Assembly (NCBI RefSeq): GCF_020921035.1
Contig: NC_063151.1
Coordinates: forward strand, 29,766,934 to 29,830,933
Length of the DNA stretch: 64,000 bases
Source of the DNA: Rhodamnia argentea
Taxonomy: Eukaryota; Streptophyta; Magnoliopsida; Myrtales; Myrtaceae
Reading direction: 5' to 3'
Positions 46,346-58,958 of the stretch are shown in pieces. Position 1 is the stretch's first letter. The number at the start of each line of letters is the position of its first letter. A model generated the notes under the pieces. That model saw only the letters and a list, made by a program, of their open reading frames with translations. It had not been told where the DNA came from and ran no database searches. The position numbers and the translations under genes are program-made.

Positions 46346-48186
46346 TTATGATCTCTTTCATATGTCTAGCGATTTCCACCCCAGTTTGATTAAGCCATGT
46401 ACTTATTTTTTCAATCAATGGCCGAAATACCCTTATCTCTCTTCTATTTGTTATTATTTTTAATCAAGCTAATCCACATAATTGTCCTATTTATATTTTC
46501 TCTCTTAAATTATCAATTTCACTAGGCAATTGTCAAATTATACCCAATAAAATATCATCTCATTATGAACCATGTTATCACTTTGCTTAGAGAAGGTTGT
46601 TATTCTTAATTTATGGTCTCATTTTTGTAATTACAAAAGTTGTGTAAAAGGTTAGAAGTTTCTAGTTATAATAGCTTATGGACACACAATCAATTACTTA
46701 TTTTTTACGCAATAGTTTGAGTGAACTTTAATTCAAAGTTGAAAATTAGAATTTAATGTAATTATCTAGCAAATTTTGACCTTGTGATTGGTTTTCCGGA
46801 ACAAATTTGTAGGTTTAAAAGTTAAACATCGTTGATTTGTGCTTCCTTTTGAGCTTTTCACATGTTAATGTAAATTACAAGATGGGTAGAAAATTTATTT
46901 ATACATTTTGCACTTTCAAACTCCCATTACAATTTTTTTAGGAGAGATTTTTGAGCAAATTTTAAAATTTTGATCCACTTGTTATGAGATTGAATTTACA
47001 ATCGATATTAATTACTTTCTTCATAGTAGGAGTTTTTTTTTTTCGTTTGGTCGAACATAGTAGGAGTTGAAAGGCAAGAAGTTTAATGTCTTTTTCTTTT
47101 ATGCATTTAAATTTTGTTAATGTTTACATATGATCTAAACATAAATATCCTTGACATTTGATCATGCTTTTAACAAATTAACCTTTTCCATATTTTGGTC
47201 AATTTTTCGTCTCGGTTTTTTTTCCTCAAGATTGGCTAAATAATTAAATTGAAATTTAATTTTTGACTTTGCAATATAGTTTCACTCACACTATTCAGAA
47301 TAAGAGGCAATTAACTATGTGTTCATATGCTATCATAAATAGAAATTTCTTATGAATGAAAATATGAGACCATAAGTTAAAATTGACATCATTCTTTGAT
47401 AATGAGATATGGTAAATTGATATATTGATGGGTGTAATTGAACATTTGTATTGTGAAATTGATGAGAGAGATCGCAGAAGTAAAGGCAGTTTTGCGGATT
47501 AGCCGGATAAAAAGGAAACAATAAATTAAAAAGAGAGAGGAGGGTATTTCGGTAACTTAACAAGAAAAATGGAGTGTCTTAGCCAAAATAGGGTGAAAAT
47601 AGTGCTGACCTTCTTTTATCTCTAGTAGATTCGGTCTAACAATCCGATCTACATCCTTCAATCAGGTCGAATTCCGTAAACAGTTTAAATTGGAGACATA
47701 ATTTAATTTTATAGTTTGTCATATTTAGTTTGATTTCATCTCCATGTCTTTGGTCCCCAATTAAAAAATAATTGATTAGACTACTTGTATCTCTTGTTGA
47801 GTGACTTATAAGCGATAACGTGTCAATGTAGCATATGATCTATACCTTCCATATCGTAAAGTTTTTTCTTGATTGATACGCGATTGGCTATTTTGTGGCT
47901 GATAAATAGAAGCCGACCACACAAATATTCACTTGAGACAACTTATTCTATGGACCGCGACTAAGTAAAAAGCCAGAAAATGACGAATGAAATGACATCG
48001 TGCGAAGCCCCACATCTCCTAATCGACAAAAGATTAGGGACCGCACGTCATTTTCTCCTAGGTGGCGTTCGGAGATACCAAGAAAGTTGCACAAGCCCTT
48101 GCATTATCTCCACCTCTGCTGAATGGATTAATTAATGTGTAGTGTTAAGGTACTTGAGTGGAGGATTTCGTACAAAATTTAGAGCA
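46346..48186. other. AT-rich intergenic region, nothing recognised
   Basis: Very AT-rich DNA with T runs (47034-47042). No frame longer than ~75 codons with sense, no element ends recognised. Confidence 0.5.
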
Positions 48187-48470
48187 AAAATAGAAATAAA
48201 AATTCTTCTCATCGCTCACTCCCTTTCTCTTGCGCCACTATCGCCGACTATCATCCATTGCTCGTCGTCGGTCTTCGAGCAATCGGTTGACGCTGCTAGC
48301 AGTCGTAGAAATTCTATGTTGTTATCAAACAAATTTATATTTCGGGAACAAAAATTGTGTCATCATCAAATGCATTTCTCTGCTAAAAAACTTGTCCGGA
48401 GAATAGAAATAAAAAAAAACTTATTTCTGATAAAAAATAGCTCTTAGGAACAAAATGACTATCATTTACG
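48187..48470 (+). repeat. Family-2 dispersed repeat, copy 3
   Basis: 'aatagaaataaaaattcttc', 'tcatcgctcactc', then a GC-richer variable part, 'tatgttgttatcaaac', 'aaattgtgtcatcatcaaat' and 'aaaaatagctcttaggaac'; colinear with 22380-22635. Confidence 0.6.
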
Positions 48471-49014
48471 CGCCGATTCTCATCGGAGTTGGGCAAGTAT
48501 GCTGCCTCACATGTCTCTATCTTGGGATGGGGACGATGGAGAGGTGACTAGTGAGTCCCCATAGCCACCTGCTCTAGAGTATCCATTTGCATGCATGTGG
48601 ATCGCAATCTACCTCCACCGCCCAATGACATAAGTAGTTTTAGTTTGAAAAATTGATCAATCATCGAAATCAATACCTCGATGGATATGACTTGTCTAAA
48701 CAAGATTGTATTTGAAATTAGTTTCAGTACGACTTGTTGTATAATACAATCGAATCGAGTAAGCTTCTTTCGCCTTCAAGGATGATAGGCATTTATCATT
48801 GTTGATGCATAGTTGGTAGAGAATTAAGAATCTCACATAATGTAGAGCGGTGCAACTCGCGAGTTACCAAAAAAAAAAGTCTTAAAACTACTATGTTGGA
48901 ATATTTGTTTTTGGAAGATCAATACTTGTATTATCCAAAAGGTGCCATATTTTCGCCGGTCCCTATTGGTCGAAACTTCATTCTAACTAGTCTCTTGCTT
49001 AGTGGGTTATAGAA

Positions 49015-49250
49015 TGTAGATTGTCAATTTAGTCTTAAAACCTTTTAATAATTTGTCTGTTTAATCATTTCGATTGATTTTGGCCGGACATTGGTTACGC
49101 CTCGTAAGACGGTTGGTGCTAACGCTGATTTTTTTTAAAAAATTCTTTGAACTTTTTTTAGTTTTTATTTTATTTTAGATTCATTGGTGACTTTTGCTGG
49201 CAATTGTGAGAGGGACTGCAAGCCCTTATCTGCTGCTATATGGCATCACA
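49015..49250. repeat. Family-1 element, truncated
   Basis: Starts inside the family pattern ('gtcaatttagtcttaaaacc', 'ggttggtgctaacgctgatt'), followed by a T-rich arm and a short core 'tggcaattgtgagagggac'; no right end. Confidence 0.45.
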
Positions 49251-49740
49251 TTATATGTTGTGATATTAACGCAAAAACTTGCAAGATTTTGCAATTAAGT
49301 CAATACGAGAGAATAAAAAAAATCAACGAGAAATAATAAAGGGCACCAGTTATAATTGCTCACATGTTTGAATGTTTCGCATAATTGAATTACACCCAAG
49401 TTCAAAGAATTATTAAGAAAATAACCGTAGCACAAATAACAGCACTCCTCGTACGGCCGAAAACCAACAACGTTTTGCGTTTTTTCCTTTCCTCCCGTGC
49501 GGCGGCTGCTTTTCACGAAGGAAATTCAGGATGTCCTTGATTGTGTGGCTTTTGCAGGAAAATTACCTTATGGCCCTCAAAGAGAATAAATTAAGATGTG
49601 GCCGTCCACGAAGAATACGTCTTGGAAATATTCAAGCATATCCGGTCAAAACATGATGCTTTTTTTCAAATCACGTGGACTTCCTGTGTGCTTCAAGAAA
49701 AGATTTCTAATTCAAAATAGAAGAGTGGTCCACTATGGTT
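49250..49740. repeat. Second copy of the UGT upstream-like segment
   Basis: Counterpart of 45825-46345 as described there. No UGT coding sequence follows it on the left, where the family-1 fragment is found. Confidence 0.5.
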
Positions 49741-49930
49741 TTTTTAATAGATTAGATTTAACAAATCGATCTACATAATCAGATTGAAATATAATTTAAT
49801 AATTCTTCATCTTAACTCGACATTTATAACCAAGTCATAGTGCTCTTCATAATGCCTAGATAGGCATTCACTCTCTACAAACGCCGGTTATGCTCAAGCG
49901 GAACATGAGCTTCGCCAAAGGAATAGGCTT

Positions 49931-50264
49931 AGGCTGTGTTTGATTCAGCGTTTAAATGGACTTTGGAAAAATACAAATGCTTTCGACCTAAAAGGGTTTG
50001 GGAAAATGCTAATTACGTTTGGTTAAAATTTCTTTGAAAATTGGCTTTGAGTTAAATGGTGTTTGGTAAAAACAACTTTGCAAAGAGGCTTTGGATGCAA
50101 TTTGTTTTTTTTTTTAGTAAAAATTTACTAACATTGAGCTTTCAGCTTTTTCAAGGCCAGCATTTGGCCAAATGCTGGCCTAAAGATGAACCAATCGCTT
50201 TAATATTTTTCAAGGGGCTTTGGAGGCTGAAAGCCCCTTAAGAAAGCTAAACCAAACACCTCGG
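49931..50264. mobile_element. MITE-like element with 'GTGTTTGGTT' inverted ends
   Basis: Left AGGCTGTGTTTGATTCAGCG and right end (reverse complement CCGAGGTGTTTGGTTTAGCT) are inverted; the core phrase gtgtttgRttYagc matches. About 330 bp, non-coding; ends of this type are common among plant hAT/PIF-derived MITEs. Confidence 0.55.
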
Positions 50265-50421
50265 ATGAGTGGTACCTAATGTCAATATGCCTCATTCGCT
50301 CGTGATAAATTGGATTATATGCTAGACAATTTTACCCTGGTTGTAATAGTATATATCGACTATTCTCATCTAACGTAAATTCCGAAAGCAAACGTCGTAA
50401 CTATATCGCCTCCTTTGTATC

Positions 50422-52121
50422 TGTTACACCCTAAAACTAGCAAAAGTAGGGGATGACATGACCGCTCTTCCACATAAAGGGCGCAACCTCAATACAACTA
50501 AAGAACCTGTTATCAACATATATATAACCAATTATATGTACATGACAGACCAACAAATTGGGTACATAAGTATTTCTATCGTTCATAAAATAGAATATGT
50601 ACACTAGAACTCAGCCAACACAACAAATTGTCAACAACCATAAGCACGTCTCCCTTAAACCATATAAAAAAATCTTACTACCAAAAAGTCTCGGATGACG
50701 CTCCCGCCTTACTAGCCAATAACTGAAGAACCCGAAAAGCATGTAAGATGTGAGGGATGAACAACCACAACCCAATGAGTAATACATTCCAAGCAGATAT
50801 AGCCTCCATAGTACACATTTAAAACTTAAGACACAGCTCATTTATACCAAAATCATAATATAACAAACTTGTAAGAATAATATCAAAACAAGTATGGACG
50901 GTCTAGTTCAATACTCAATCTCGTCAAATTACATTTCTGAGGTCTATTCATGCTCAATACTAAACTCAAAGCTCTAGAGGTGGCTCTTGCGAGACTCGCA
51001 TCACTATGTAGTACTTAGAAATTGACCAACACATATCAATGGCACAAGGCCCTAGATTTGACTCCCACGATACTCGCATCGTCATGTAGCACTTAGCCCT
51101 TGATCAACATATATCAACTGTACAAAGCACTAGAGGTGGTTCGCATGAGACACGCATCGCCGTGTAACACTTAGTCCTTGATTAGTCCAAACCACAATTA
51201 ATTTCACAAATTCAAACATGTAATCATTACGCAACACAATCATCCACCAACAATACTTTGATAAAGCATTTCACAAATCATTCCCGAACTTATTTCATGA
51301 ACCATCTCGCAAAGCAGTATATAAAATCATCCTCAAACCATTCACAAACACTAAAAGACAGTAAATGCCCTAGCTATTATTTAACTCATATATAACTAAG
51401 CCAAAAATGCTTTCGAAATATGAGTTGCAACTTCGAAGAAAAGATAGCACCACTCGCCTATGACCACCTACGACCAAATAATATGTGGTACTCGAATCGT
51501 TGAACTTACGATCCTAACAAATAAGTGAGGAACAACGTCAAAATCAAGTAAAAATCTATCTCAACGATGAATTGACTAAATTAAACTCAAACGCTAACAA
51601 ATCAACTCTTACACGTCAACAAATCGGACAACCAAATCAATTATTCAATCTGTTCGCAAAGCGAAACTCAAATGCGAAACCCTTAAATTCTCGTTCCAAC
51701 CGAACCATTTCTTCAAAACCACTATTGTGAAAACCACAACTCTAGGACACCATAATCTACCAATTCCAAGAAAATCCGAAGGTCAACAACTCAAAAATCG
51801 GACTACACGGCTCAAATTTCACTAAACTTCGAGTTTAAGCCATAACTCAAAAAACTACTCCGATTGGAAGAACAAACGGCGCAATTACTTATAGGCGTTG
51901 CAAATCGGTGTCGGGATGGCTTGGCAAGGCGTCCGTGGCATGGACTCCTCTTCTTTCTTCTTCCTCTTTTCTTTTTCTTTCTGATCACGTACGAGCTCTC
52001 TGCTTCTTAAAAGGGCCAAAGTCACGGCTTTTCTTTTTCTTTCCTTTTTACTTTTCAACGTTTTTTTTTTTGAGTCCCACTTCCTCAGTCCATTTAACCC
52101 GGTCAAATTTCAATTATTACA
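50422..52121 (-). mobile_element. 3' LTR of a Ty3/gypsy retrotransposon
   Basis: Read on the minus strand it starts TGTAATAATTG at 52121, right after a polypurine tract (TTTTAGGAGGGTAGAA, 52122-52137), and ends GGGTGTAACA at 50422. That gives a TG...CA bounded LTR of 1.7 kb. The internal gypsy integrase remnant lies directly on its 5' side in the same orientation. No second LTR was recognised in the window, so the element is truncated. Confidence 0.7.
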
Positions 52122-52139
52122 TTCTACCCTCCTAAAAAT

Positions 52140-52900
52140 AAATTTTGTCCTCGAAATTCGAATATATATGAACTTACCTCAACTTTCAAACAAATTGTGA
52201 AACTTGAGTCTCACCTCTTCTTCAAGCTTCCACATAGCCTTTCTCTCTCCGTGTGATTCTGCTGGTGGATCTTAACATAAGGAATGGTTTTTCAATGCAA
52301 CACTTGATCCTTCCTTTCGCTGATGTGAATAGTCCGCTTCTCATACGTTATGTTCTCCCTTAACTTCAATGATGTAAAACCTAACACATGCTTAGGATTT
52401 TGCACATACTTCCACAACAATGAGACATGAAACACATTATATATGGTAGATAGTGCTAGTAGTAAAGCCTATTTGTAACCAACTTCATCAATCTCCTCTA
52501 AGATCAAGAATGGTCTCACGTATATTGAACTCAACTTGCTACATGTGCCAAATCTCATAACACGCTTCGTAGAAGAAACTTTCAGGTATACATTATCTCC
52601 CATGTTGAATTCTACCTTGCGCCTTTTGAGGTCCGTGTAGTTTTTCTGACAACTTTGTGCTGTTTTGAGTCATTCCCAACAATATGACTTTCTCTTCCGA
52701 CTGCTGAATGAATTATTAGTCGATTAGTCTTTTATAACTAATATCATCCCAACAAACACGACTTCTACATTTACGGCCATACAAAGCTTCAAAGGGTGCC
52801 ATTTAATGTTGGAATGATAGTTGTTGTTATAAGAACATTCTGCAAAATGTAGATATTCATCTAATGAATAGCCAAAGTCAATAGTGCAAGAAATTTGCAA
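52140..52900 (-). pseudogene. Ty3/gypsy integrase C-terminal remnant
   Basis: Minus-strand conceptual pieces in order: EYLHFAECSYNNNYHS, then KNYTDLKRRKVEFNMGDNVY, LKVSSTKRVMRFG, VRPFLILEEIDEVGY and VFHVSLLWKYVQNPKHVLGF. These match the end of the gypsy integrase core and the GPY/F-type C-terminal domain. Stops and frameshifts interrupt it (for example after KHVL and before KTIPYVK). RT, RNase H and gag parts upstream were not seen. Confidence 0.75.
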
Positions 52901-55035
52901 CTCCTAAAATAGTGTGGGCATTGTGTCCTTGCATTCTGAAAGTTTTGGTGTCGAAATAAGGAAACGTGGGGCATTATTCTCAAAATGCCTCAAATTGATG
53001 ACTCTATCTCGAATCTTTATGACGGCTTGGTGCACACCATGTGCCTTATTTCACACTATGATCAAGGGTATTCTTATCACGAAATGTCTGATTTGATCAA
53101 ATTAATAAGATTACGATACATGGATGTTGAGCCAACACCGTGTTGTCGTGCCGTGAATACGTTTGGATGGACATGAGCCGACAACGGGCGACTCCTTTGA
53201 TTTCTTTATTGATCCAATTGTGATGGCCTACATTTTTGCCCAATTAGATTAACAAGCGGAATAGTAATTATTGGACTTGAATTATGGCAATAGTGAAATA
53301 AGGGGATTATTAGTATTTTGAGCAATGAAATATTTGAAATGATAGTCCGACGTGATATTTTAGGTGGACCGTTGGTATTTGATTGAGAGATAGTTCTGGG
53401 TAAAACCGGTCTCAACGCAAAGTTGGTTTGCGATTAAATCACGAAGCCCCGATCAGCCTCTAAACCTATCGCCTCAAGCCCTCTATTTAAGGGCATACAC
53501 TCTCTCCTCCCTCATTTTTCCCCTCCTCTCACTGTGGACAACTCCCTCATCCTCTCTTCTACTCCATCTTCTTATTTCTTCTTCGGCGAATTTGCTCGAG
53601 CAACTCCTCTCGCTCTCCAACTCACGTTGGGGACTCCCTAACTCGGCGATGGCTGCCCATGAGCTCCGCTAGCCGTGCTCAGCCCCTCAAAATTGCTTGT
53701 TCATCTCATCCGCTAGTTCTTCCTCGCGCGTGACCCACCAAGAAGAAAATGGCGGTTTGAGCCCATCCGGACGGCAATTCGATTTCCATTTCTTCATATG
53801 TGATCCTAAGGCAAGTAGATTATTAACCTGGACCACTAAATTGTTTATAGTCTTTGATTTGGGCGAAATAAGTCGACATGAGTTGAGATGGTATCGAATG
53901 GAGGTTGGTCTTGCACGGTGGAGCAAACAGTTTTGCATGTCAAATTTTCTCGATAGATTAGAGCCTTATGGAGATCGGCAGTGAGATTTCAAGGGATGAT
54001 CGTCGTGGTGATCGACCGGGCAAGTGGAATTAGGGGAAGTGGTCGGCCGAGAACTCCTATGGGGTATTTGGACAAATTTGTGTAACATGTTGATTTAATT
54101 GCCGGACCGTATACTTATGGTCATGAGTAGTCAAGAGTAAATGGCTGATTGCTTGGGTCATGGTCGGTACGACGCAAATTTGGTGGTGGAATCAAGGCTT
54201 GGTAAATGGTCAGAAAGCATGGGGGTTTAACGGAAGGTTTGCATGGTTTTTAGGTCGAGTTATCTTCTTAGGTAGGTGGCTATAAGACGTGGGCAGCGAG
54301 ATATAGTGTATTAATAGTGCTAAGTGCAATGGATGCCAAAACCGATTGTGATTGAGACTATGTAGGTGTTTGTCCATAAGGTTTTGACATTCTTGTGGAG
54401 TCTATTTAGTTTCTTTTGTGGTTATTAAGTGACGTTATGATTACATGTTGCTATCGCTTGAACCATATGTATTCCAATGTTGGTGCTGGTGATTCATTGT
54501 TCGATTACATGACTGAATAAATGATTTAGTTATTTAGATTAGTATTCCTACTTGCTAAGCTTCAGCTCACTCTTTAGTTGTTGCCCCTTTTTGAGATACC
54601 TAGGTACCGGCAGCTAAGCTTGATAGTGGTGTCGTTGGAGCACAGAGATAGTGCTAGTTAGTACTCGAGAGTAGACGTCCTCCTTTTGAAATCTTCTCAG
54701 TGTACTACATTGGTTTGTTATAAAGGACAATGCACAAAATGGTTATTTATACATATGAAATCAAGTTTTCGTTATTTATCTAAACAGGTACCAGTAGTGA
54801 AACTCTATGAGGTCATACCCTTTAGGCGTCCCTACCAGGTTTTGCATGCACGTGTATGGTTTTGTATGACCGCCTGATTATTTTTAGTTTATTTAGCTTC
54901 TGCATGTGTCTTCTATTATATATCTTATATTGGATTAAAATAGAGCATGAGTAGCAAGCAGGTGGTGGGCCCGAGAGGTTGCCACACCAATGGAATCATC
55001 AGTTCAAAGATAAGTGTTTGATATTTGGTGTTGAA
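52901..55035. other. Unresolved repeat-like region, possibly LTR remnants
   Basis: No coding frame with a known domain. 53455-53560 has a TATA-like 'ctatttaagggc' followed by a C/T-rich leader, as seen in LTR promoters; 54530-54640 has phrases (gctaagcttcagctcactc) like gypsy LTR ends. Boundaries could not be set. Confidence 0.35.
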
Positions 55036-55039
55036 AGCC

Positions 55040-55345
55040 AATATCTTCTATTTTAGGTTTGCCGGCAACCTTCACTGGCCATTAGGCGACGGCTTCCTTG
55101 TCGGCCACATTGACAAAAAAAGAGAAAAAAAAAAAAAAGTAAAAGGTAAAAATAAAAAAATTTGAAAAATTTGTAAAAATTGTCCGCGTCAACTCTAGCC
55201 ATACCATGCCATTTAGGACAGTCGGTGTCCAAGTCAGTAATTTCTGACAAAATTATTCGAAATAACTAAATTTGCTAAATTAAAATGTTTGGGACTGAAT
55301 TGACATTTGTACAATATGTTTAGGATTTTTTTTGGTAATTTTTCC
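55040..55345. repeat. Family-1 element, right half
   Basis: GC core 'tttgccggcaaccttcactgg', A-rich arm 55110-55160, 'gtgtccaagtcagtaatttc' and right end GGATTTTTTTTGGTAATTTT. The left half is missing. Confidence 0.5.
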
Positions 55346-55719
55346 TCCGACTAGTCTTCTACTAGTCTTCACTTGTGACCCTAAATAAGAAGCGTGGCTT
55401 AAGAAAACCGTGGACAAAGGAAAATATAGCCTTAAAGATACCGTTGCTGCGTTATACGAATCTAACACTATATTCTTTATTGACTAGAAATGATGTAGTC
55501 AATGTGAATTTTCGCAACAGAAGTAATATGCATCAAAACATGATAAGAGAAAAATTCATGTTAGTCAAACTCTCCATGAGAGTTCATGTCGAATTTTATT
55601 CATATTGGATTCAAGTTCTATCACGTAGGTTTATTCTTCGATTAAAAGGAAATATGAGACATAGAACTAGTCCACATCTACTTGAAAAAAGAACTAGTCC
55701 ACATCTATAACCCATCAAC

Positions 55720-56600
55720 AAAATCTTCCAATCCAATGCATCTTGATGCATGCTTTCGACAGCGAAAATCCACATAACTCCAAGTTACCAAGGTAGGAAT
55801 CGTCCCTTAATGTATAGTAAACCGGTTCCCCTAGGGGATAGGACTCGGCTGTAAGGCTGTTCTCTGAGAGGTTTAAGATCGAGAGGAATGTCAAGCCTAC
55901 CAACTCGAAAGAAATCCCACCAGCGAGCTTGTTTAAGAAAGGCCTAACCATTCAAGCTGGGCAAGATTCACGATTGATCAATCGAGGTACGGAACTTGTG
56001 ATGTTGTAATAGGAAATGGTTAAACTTAAACCTCGAAGCAAAACGAGCTCTCCAATGGTCCCAGGCATTTCCGTTTTGGAAGGTATTAATTTTATTGGAC
56101 AAGTTGATGACTCCGAAGGCATTCCAAATTTTCACCAGCTAGATCTCCATTCCTTTCAACTTCACGGTCACAGAATTTGTGCATGGGTTCAGAAGAAAAA
56201 ATGGAGCTCCTAGAGATGGGTAATATTTGCCTTGTGTGTACAGTAGTTAATCAATCTTGTCCAGGATGTGCATCCATCATTGCCTTAAAATTTGGGATGT
56301 ACTTGGTAGGAAAAGCACCGGTGAAGTTATCGTTCGACATGTCAATGATCTTGTCCCAGGCGACGTGGCCCTGGCCATGGATTGAGAAGTCATTTTGAGA
56401 AACATTAAGCAAAAGCAACAAAGGGAGATTCACTCGTGAGTTCATCAATGGTACCATGGAGTTCGTTTGCCCTCATATGAAGTTTGGGTAGGAGTGGCGA
56501 AGTTTCAAGCCAACGAGGGAAATAATCGTTGATTTGGTTATTAATAGACTTGTTAAATAGATGAGTTGGATCGGACCATAAATGATCCATTAATCCCTTT
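55720..56600 (-). pseudogene. LRR receptor-like protein (RLP/Cf-9 type) 3' remnant
   Basis: Minus-strand pieces in order: WLETSPLLPKLHMRANELHG, then LLLLNVSQNDF, IDMSNDNFTGAFPTKYIPNF, PGTIGELVLLRG, LVGLTFLSILNLSENSLTAE, and DDSYLGNLELCGFSLSKAC. This is the order of the last LRRs, the island-proximal 'LPTKYF.NFKAM' segment and the C3/D domains of plasma-membrane RLPs involved in immunity and development. Frame changes and stops separate the pieces (e.g. near 55952 and 56250), the acidic, membrane and tail segments are not recognised, and everything 5' of ~56600 is replaced by repeat DNA. Not functional. Confidence 0.8.
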
Positions 56601-57180
56601 GTGACCCGTTTATTATCATACAAATTTTTTTACCCATACCCAACTCGACTCATATGACTAAAAAACTTTCATTTTTTTTTTATATCTAATTTAGCAAAAC
56701 TTATAAATTATCAAAAAATATATTGCTAAAATATTAAGGAAATTTTTTTATAATTTTTTATATTCAAAATAAAGTAATAATTTTTTTTTATTTTTTCCTT
56801 TTCCTTTGTTTATTTTTTTCTTTTTTTTAAATTCGGTGAGGGTCGCCGACCACGGCAAGGACTCGACTCTTGCCCAAATCGAGCGAGGGTTTTGCGGCCT
56901 CGAGGGTCGCCCAGCCCTTGCCTGGTGTTGGCGAGGGTCCGTCGGCGACCCTCATCGACTCGTCGAGACAAAAAGTAAAAGAAAGAAAGAATAAAAAAAT
57001 AAAAAAATTAGAAAACCTTTTTATGACTCACTTAAAATGGTAACTTAGTAAAGTAACTCATTTATGATCCACTCAAAACCTGTAAGTGACTCATTTATGA
57101 CTCATGCAAGTTTGTTAAACAACCCATTTATGATCCACGACCTAATGTATGGATTCTTGACTTATTTTTCCACTTCTAGT
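56560..57180. mobile_element. AT-rich foldback element with GC-rich core
   Basis: Left 'ccataaatgatccattaatcc' and right 'catttatgatccacgaccta' phrases are inverted. A T-rich arm (56745-56830), a GC-rich core (56833-56970, ggtgagggtcgccgac...tcggcgaccctcatcg) and an A-rich arm follow. The core is like that of 37660-37910. It caps the RLP remnant. Confidence 0.5.
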
Positions 57181-57235
57181 TATAACTAAAGATCTAGGAC
57201 TACCCAGGTCTAGTTAGCCAAGGATCACGGTAATG

Positions 57236-57591
57236 GCGGGAAAAGTACCAGAAAGGTCATAAACATATTACATTGACATTAATTTAGTCATAAACCTTTT
57301 GATTGGATAAATTTAGCTCTATAGCTTTTTGTATCGGTATTAATTCAGTCCATTCAGCCAATTTTCGCTGAATATTTCTAACATGGATGCTAGCAACGCC
57401 ATGTAAGATGGCCGTCGCTGACATGAATATTTTTAAATATATTTTTTTATTTTTTTCTTTATTTCTTTCATTGTTTTGCTTTGGCCGGCTAGGGTTGCCA
57501 GCAACCTTCCCCGGCCACTAGGAGAGGGTTGGCTTGCCCTCGCCCAACGATTGGTGTCGGATAACTCGATCAAGGCTGCTCCGTGATGAAA
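57236..57591. mobile_element. Family-1 element, left half
   Basis: Left end GGGAAAAGTACCAGAAAGGT and family phrases, T-rich arm (57438-57475), core 'ggccggctagggttgccagc'. No right end before the unique duplicated sequence at ~57592. Confidence 0.55.
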
Positions 57592-57765
57592 TACCGACCC
57601 TTGGCACATCTTCATTCTATTACAACAGTTTTTAAGAAAATTGCCTCGCCCGATTTTATAGCGCTGCATAGTTTTATATTACGTAAAGATCGATATGCAA
57701 ATTACAACACATATCAACAACTACGACTATGTTATACAGAAATTGAGAGTTTGCTTCTTCTTTTT
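57592..57765. repeat. Segmental duplication block a, second copy
   Basis: Counterpart of 37985-38165 ('cacatcttcattctattaca' to 'gagagtttgcttc'). Confidence 0.65.
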
Positions 57766-57865
57766 TTTTTTACGGGTATCGAGTTCTCTTAGAGTTTCCA
57801 GGATCTTGGATAGACTGATCATATATACAATAACATTGTCACCAATAGAATGAAAGACCTCTGAA

Positions 57866-58810
57866 TTGGCAAGTTAGGTCAAGATCGTTGAGGGAGAGCA
57901 AAATTGTGTCCCAAGGGTCAAGTTGAACCCCGACAGACATAAGAAGTCTCGGCCAAGCCCTGCCATTAAATCAAATTAGATACACCCAATTTTGGAAGAG
58001 CAGTATGTTGGGAAAATTACCAAAAAAGTCCTCAATCTATTGCAAATGTGTCAATTCAATCCTAAATCTCTTTTTTGCCAATTGAGTTCTAAACTTTTTG
58101 TATTTGTGCTAAATTAGTCAATCCAGCCAATTTTAGCTGAAAATTATTGACGTGGATGCCGGCTGTCCTACGTGGGGCGATCGGCATTGATGTGAATGAT
58201 TTATAATATTATTATAATATCTTTTTCAATTTATTTAAGATTTTTTTATATTTTAGTTTTTTCTCTTTTGGTTTAAGAGCCGGCGATGGTTGCCGGCCCT
58301 TAGCCCAAAAAAAAAGAAAATAAAAAATAATTAAACAAAAACATATTAAAAATGTCCACGACAGCTCGAGTTGCACCACATAAATGACTGACATACACAT
58401 CAGCGATTTCATGCCAAAATTGGTCGGATGGACTGAATTGGCATAGATATAAAATGTTTAAAACTCAATTGGTAAAAAAAATGAGTTTATGACTGAATTG
58501 ACATAATTACAATATGTTTAGAACGTTTTTGGTAGTTTTTCCACAGCATGTTCGTATCCACCGTCACCGAGGCACAAACATGAAGGGTGTATTTATTTGA
58601 GTGAATAAATTTTTGCGAACTAGTCTTTAGATTTTCAAGTGTTTTGTTTACTTAAAATGATCAAGTCAACTGAAAATCATTTATGGTGAAAATGAATACA
58701 CATGCTTAAAGTAATGATAATGAATTTCCTAACCTAAAAAAGGAAAAATATTTTCCTGAAAAACATCTTCCTTTATCGTGAAACTTTTTCCCAAAACAAC
58801 CACACTGGAG
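57866..58810. repeat. Segmental duplication block b, second copy (interrupted)
   Basis: Counterpart of 38926-39340, split by the element at 58010-58543. Runs on into the 3' flank of the intact UGT gene. Confidence 0.75.
58010..58543. mobile_element. Complete family-1 element with ~9 bp target duplication
   Basis: Left end GGGAAAATTACCAAAAAAGT and right end (reverse complement TGGAAAAACTACCAAAAACG) are inverted. Flanked by CAGTATGTT (58001-58009) and CAGCATGTT (58544-58552), 8 of 9 identical. The duplicated locus at ~39060-39090 lacks it. Core small: 'gccggcgatggttgccggcc' palindrome at ~58280-58300 between T- and A-rich arms. 534 bp, non-coding. Long inverted ends with a 9 bp duplication suggest a Mutator-like (MULE) origin. 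Confidence 0.75.
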
Positions 58811-58958
58811 TTCCCATTTGATTGTCATAATACAAGACAGACAGCAACAACCACATTCGAGTTCATATTTGTTTGTCATAATATAAGATAGACACCATCT
58901 TATTAGCACAAATATTAGGAGGAAAAATAGAAATAAAAACCAACCCTTGTTCAATTAT

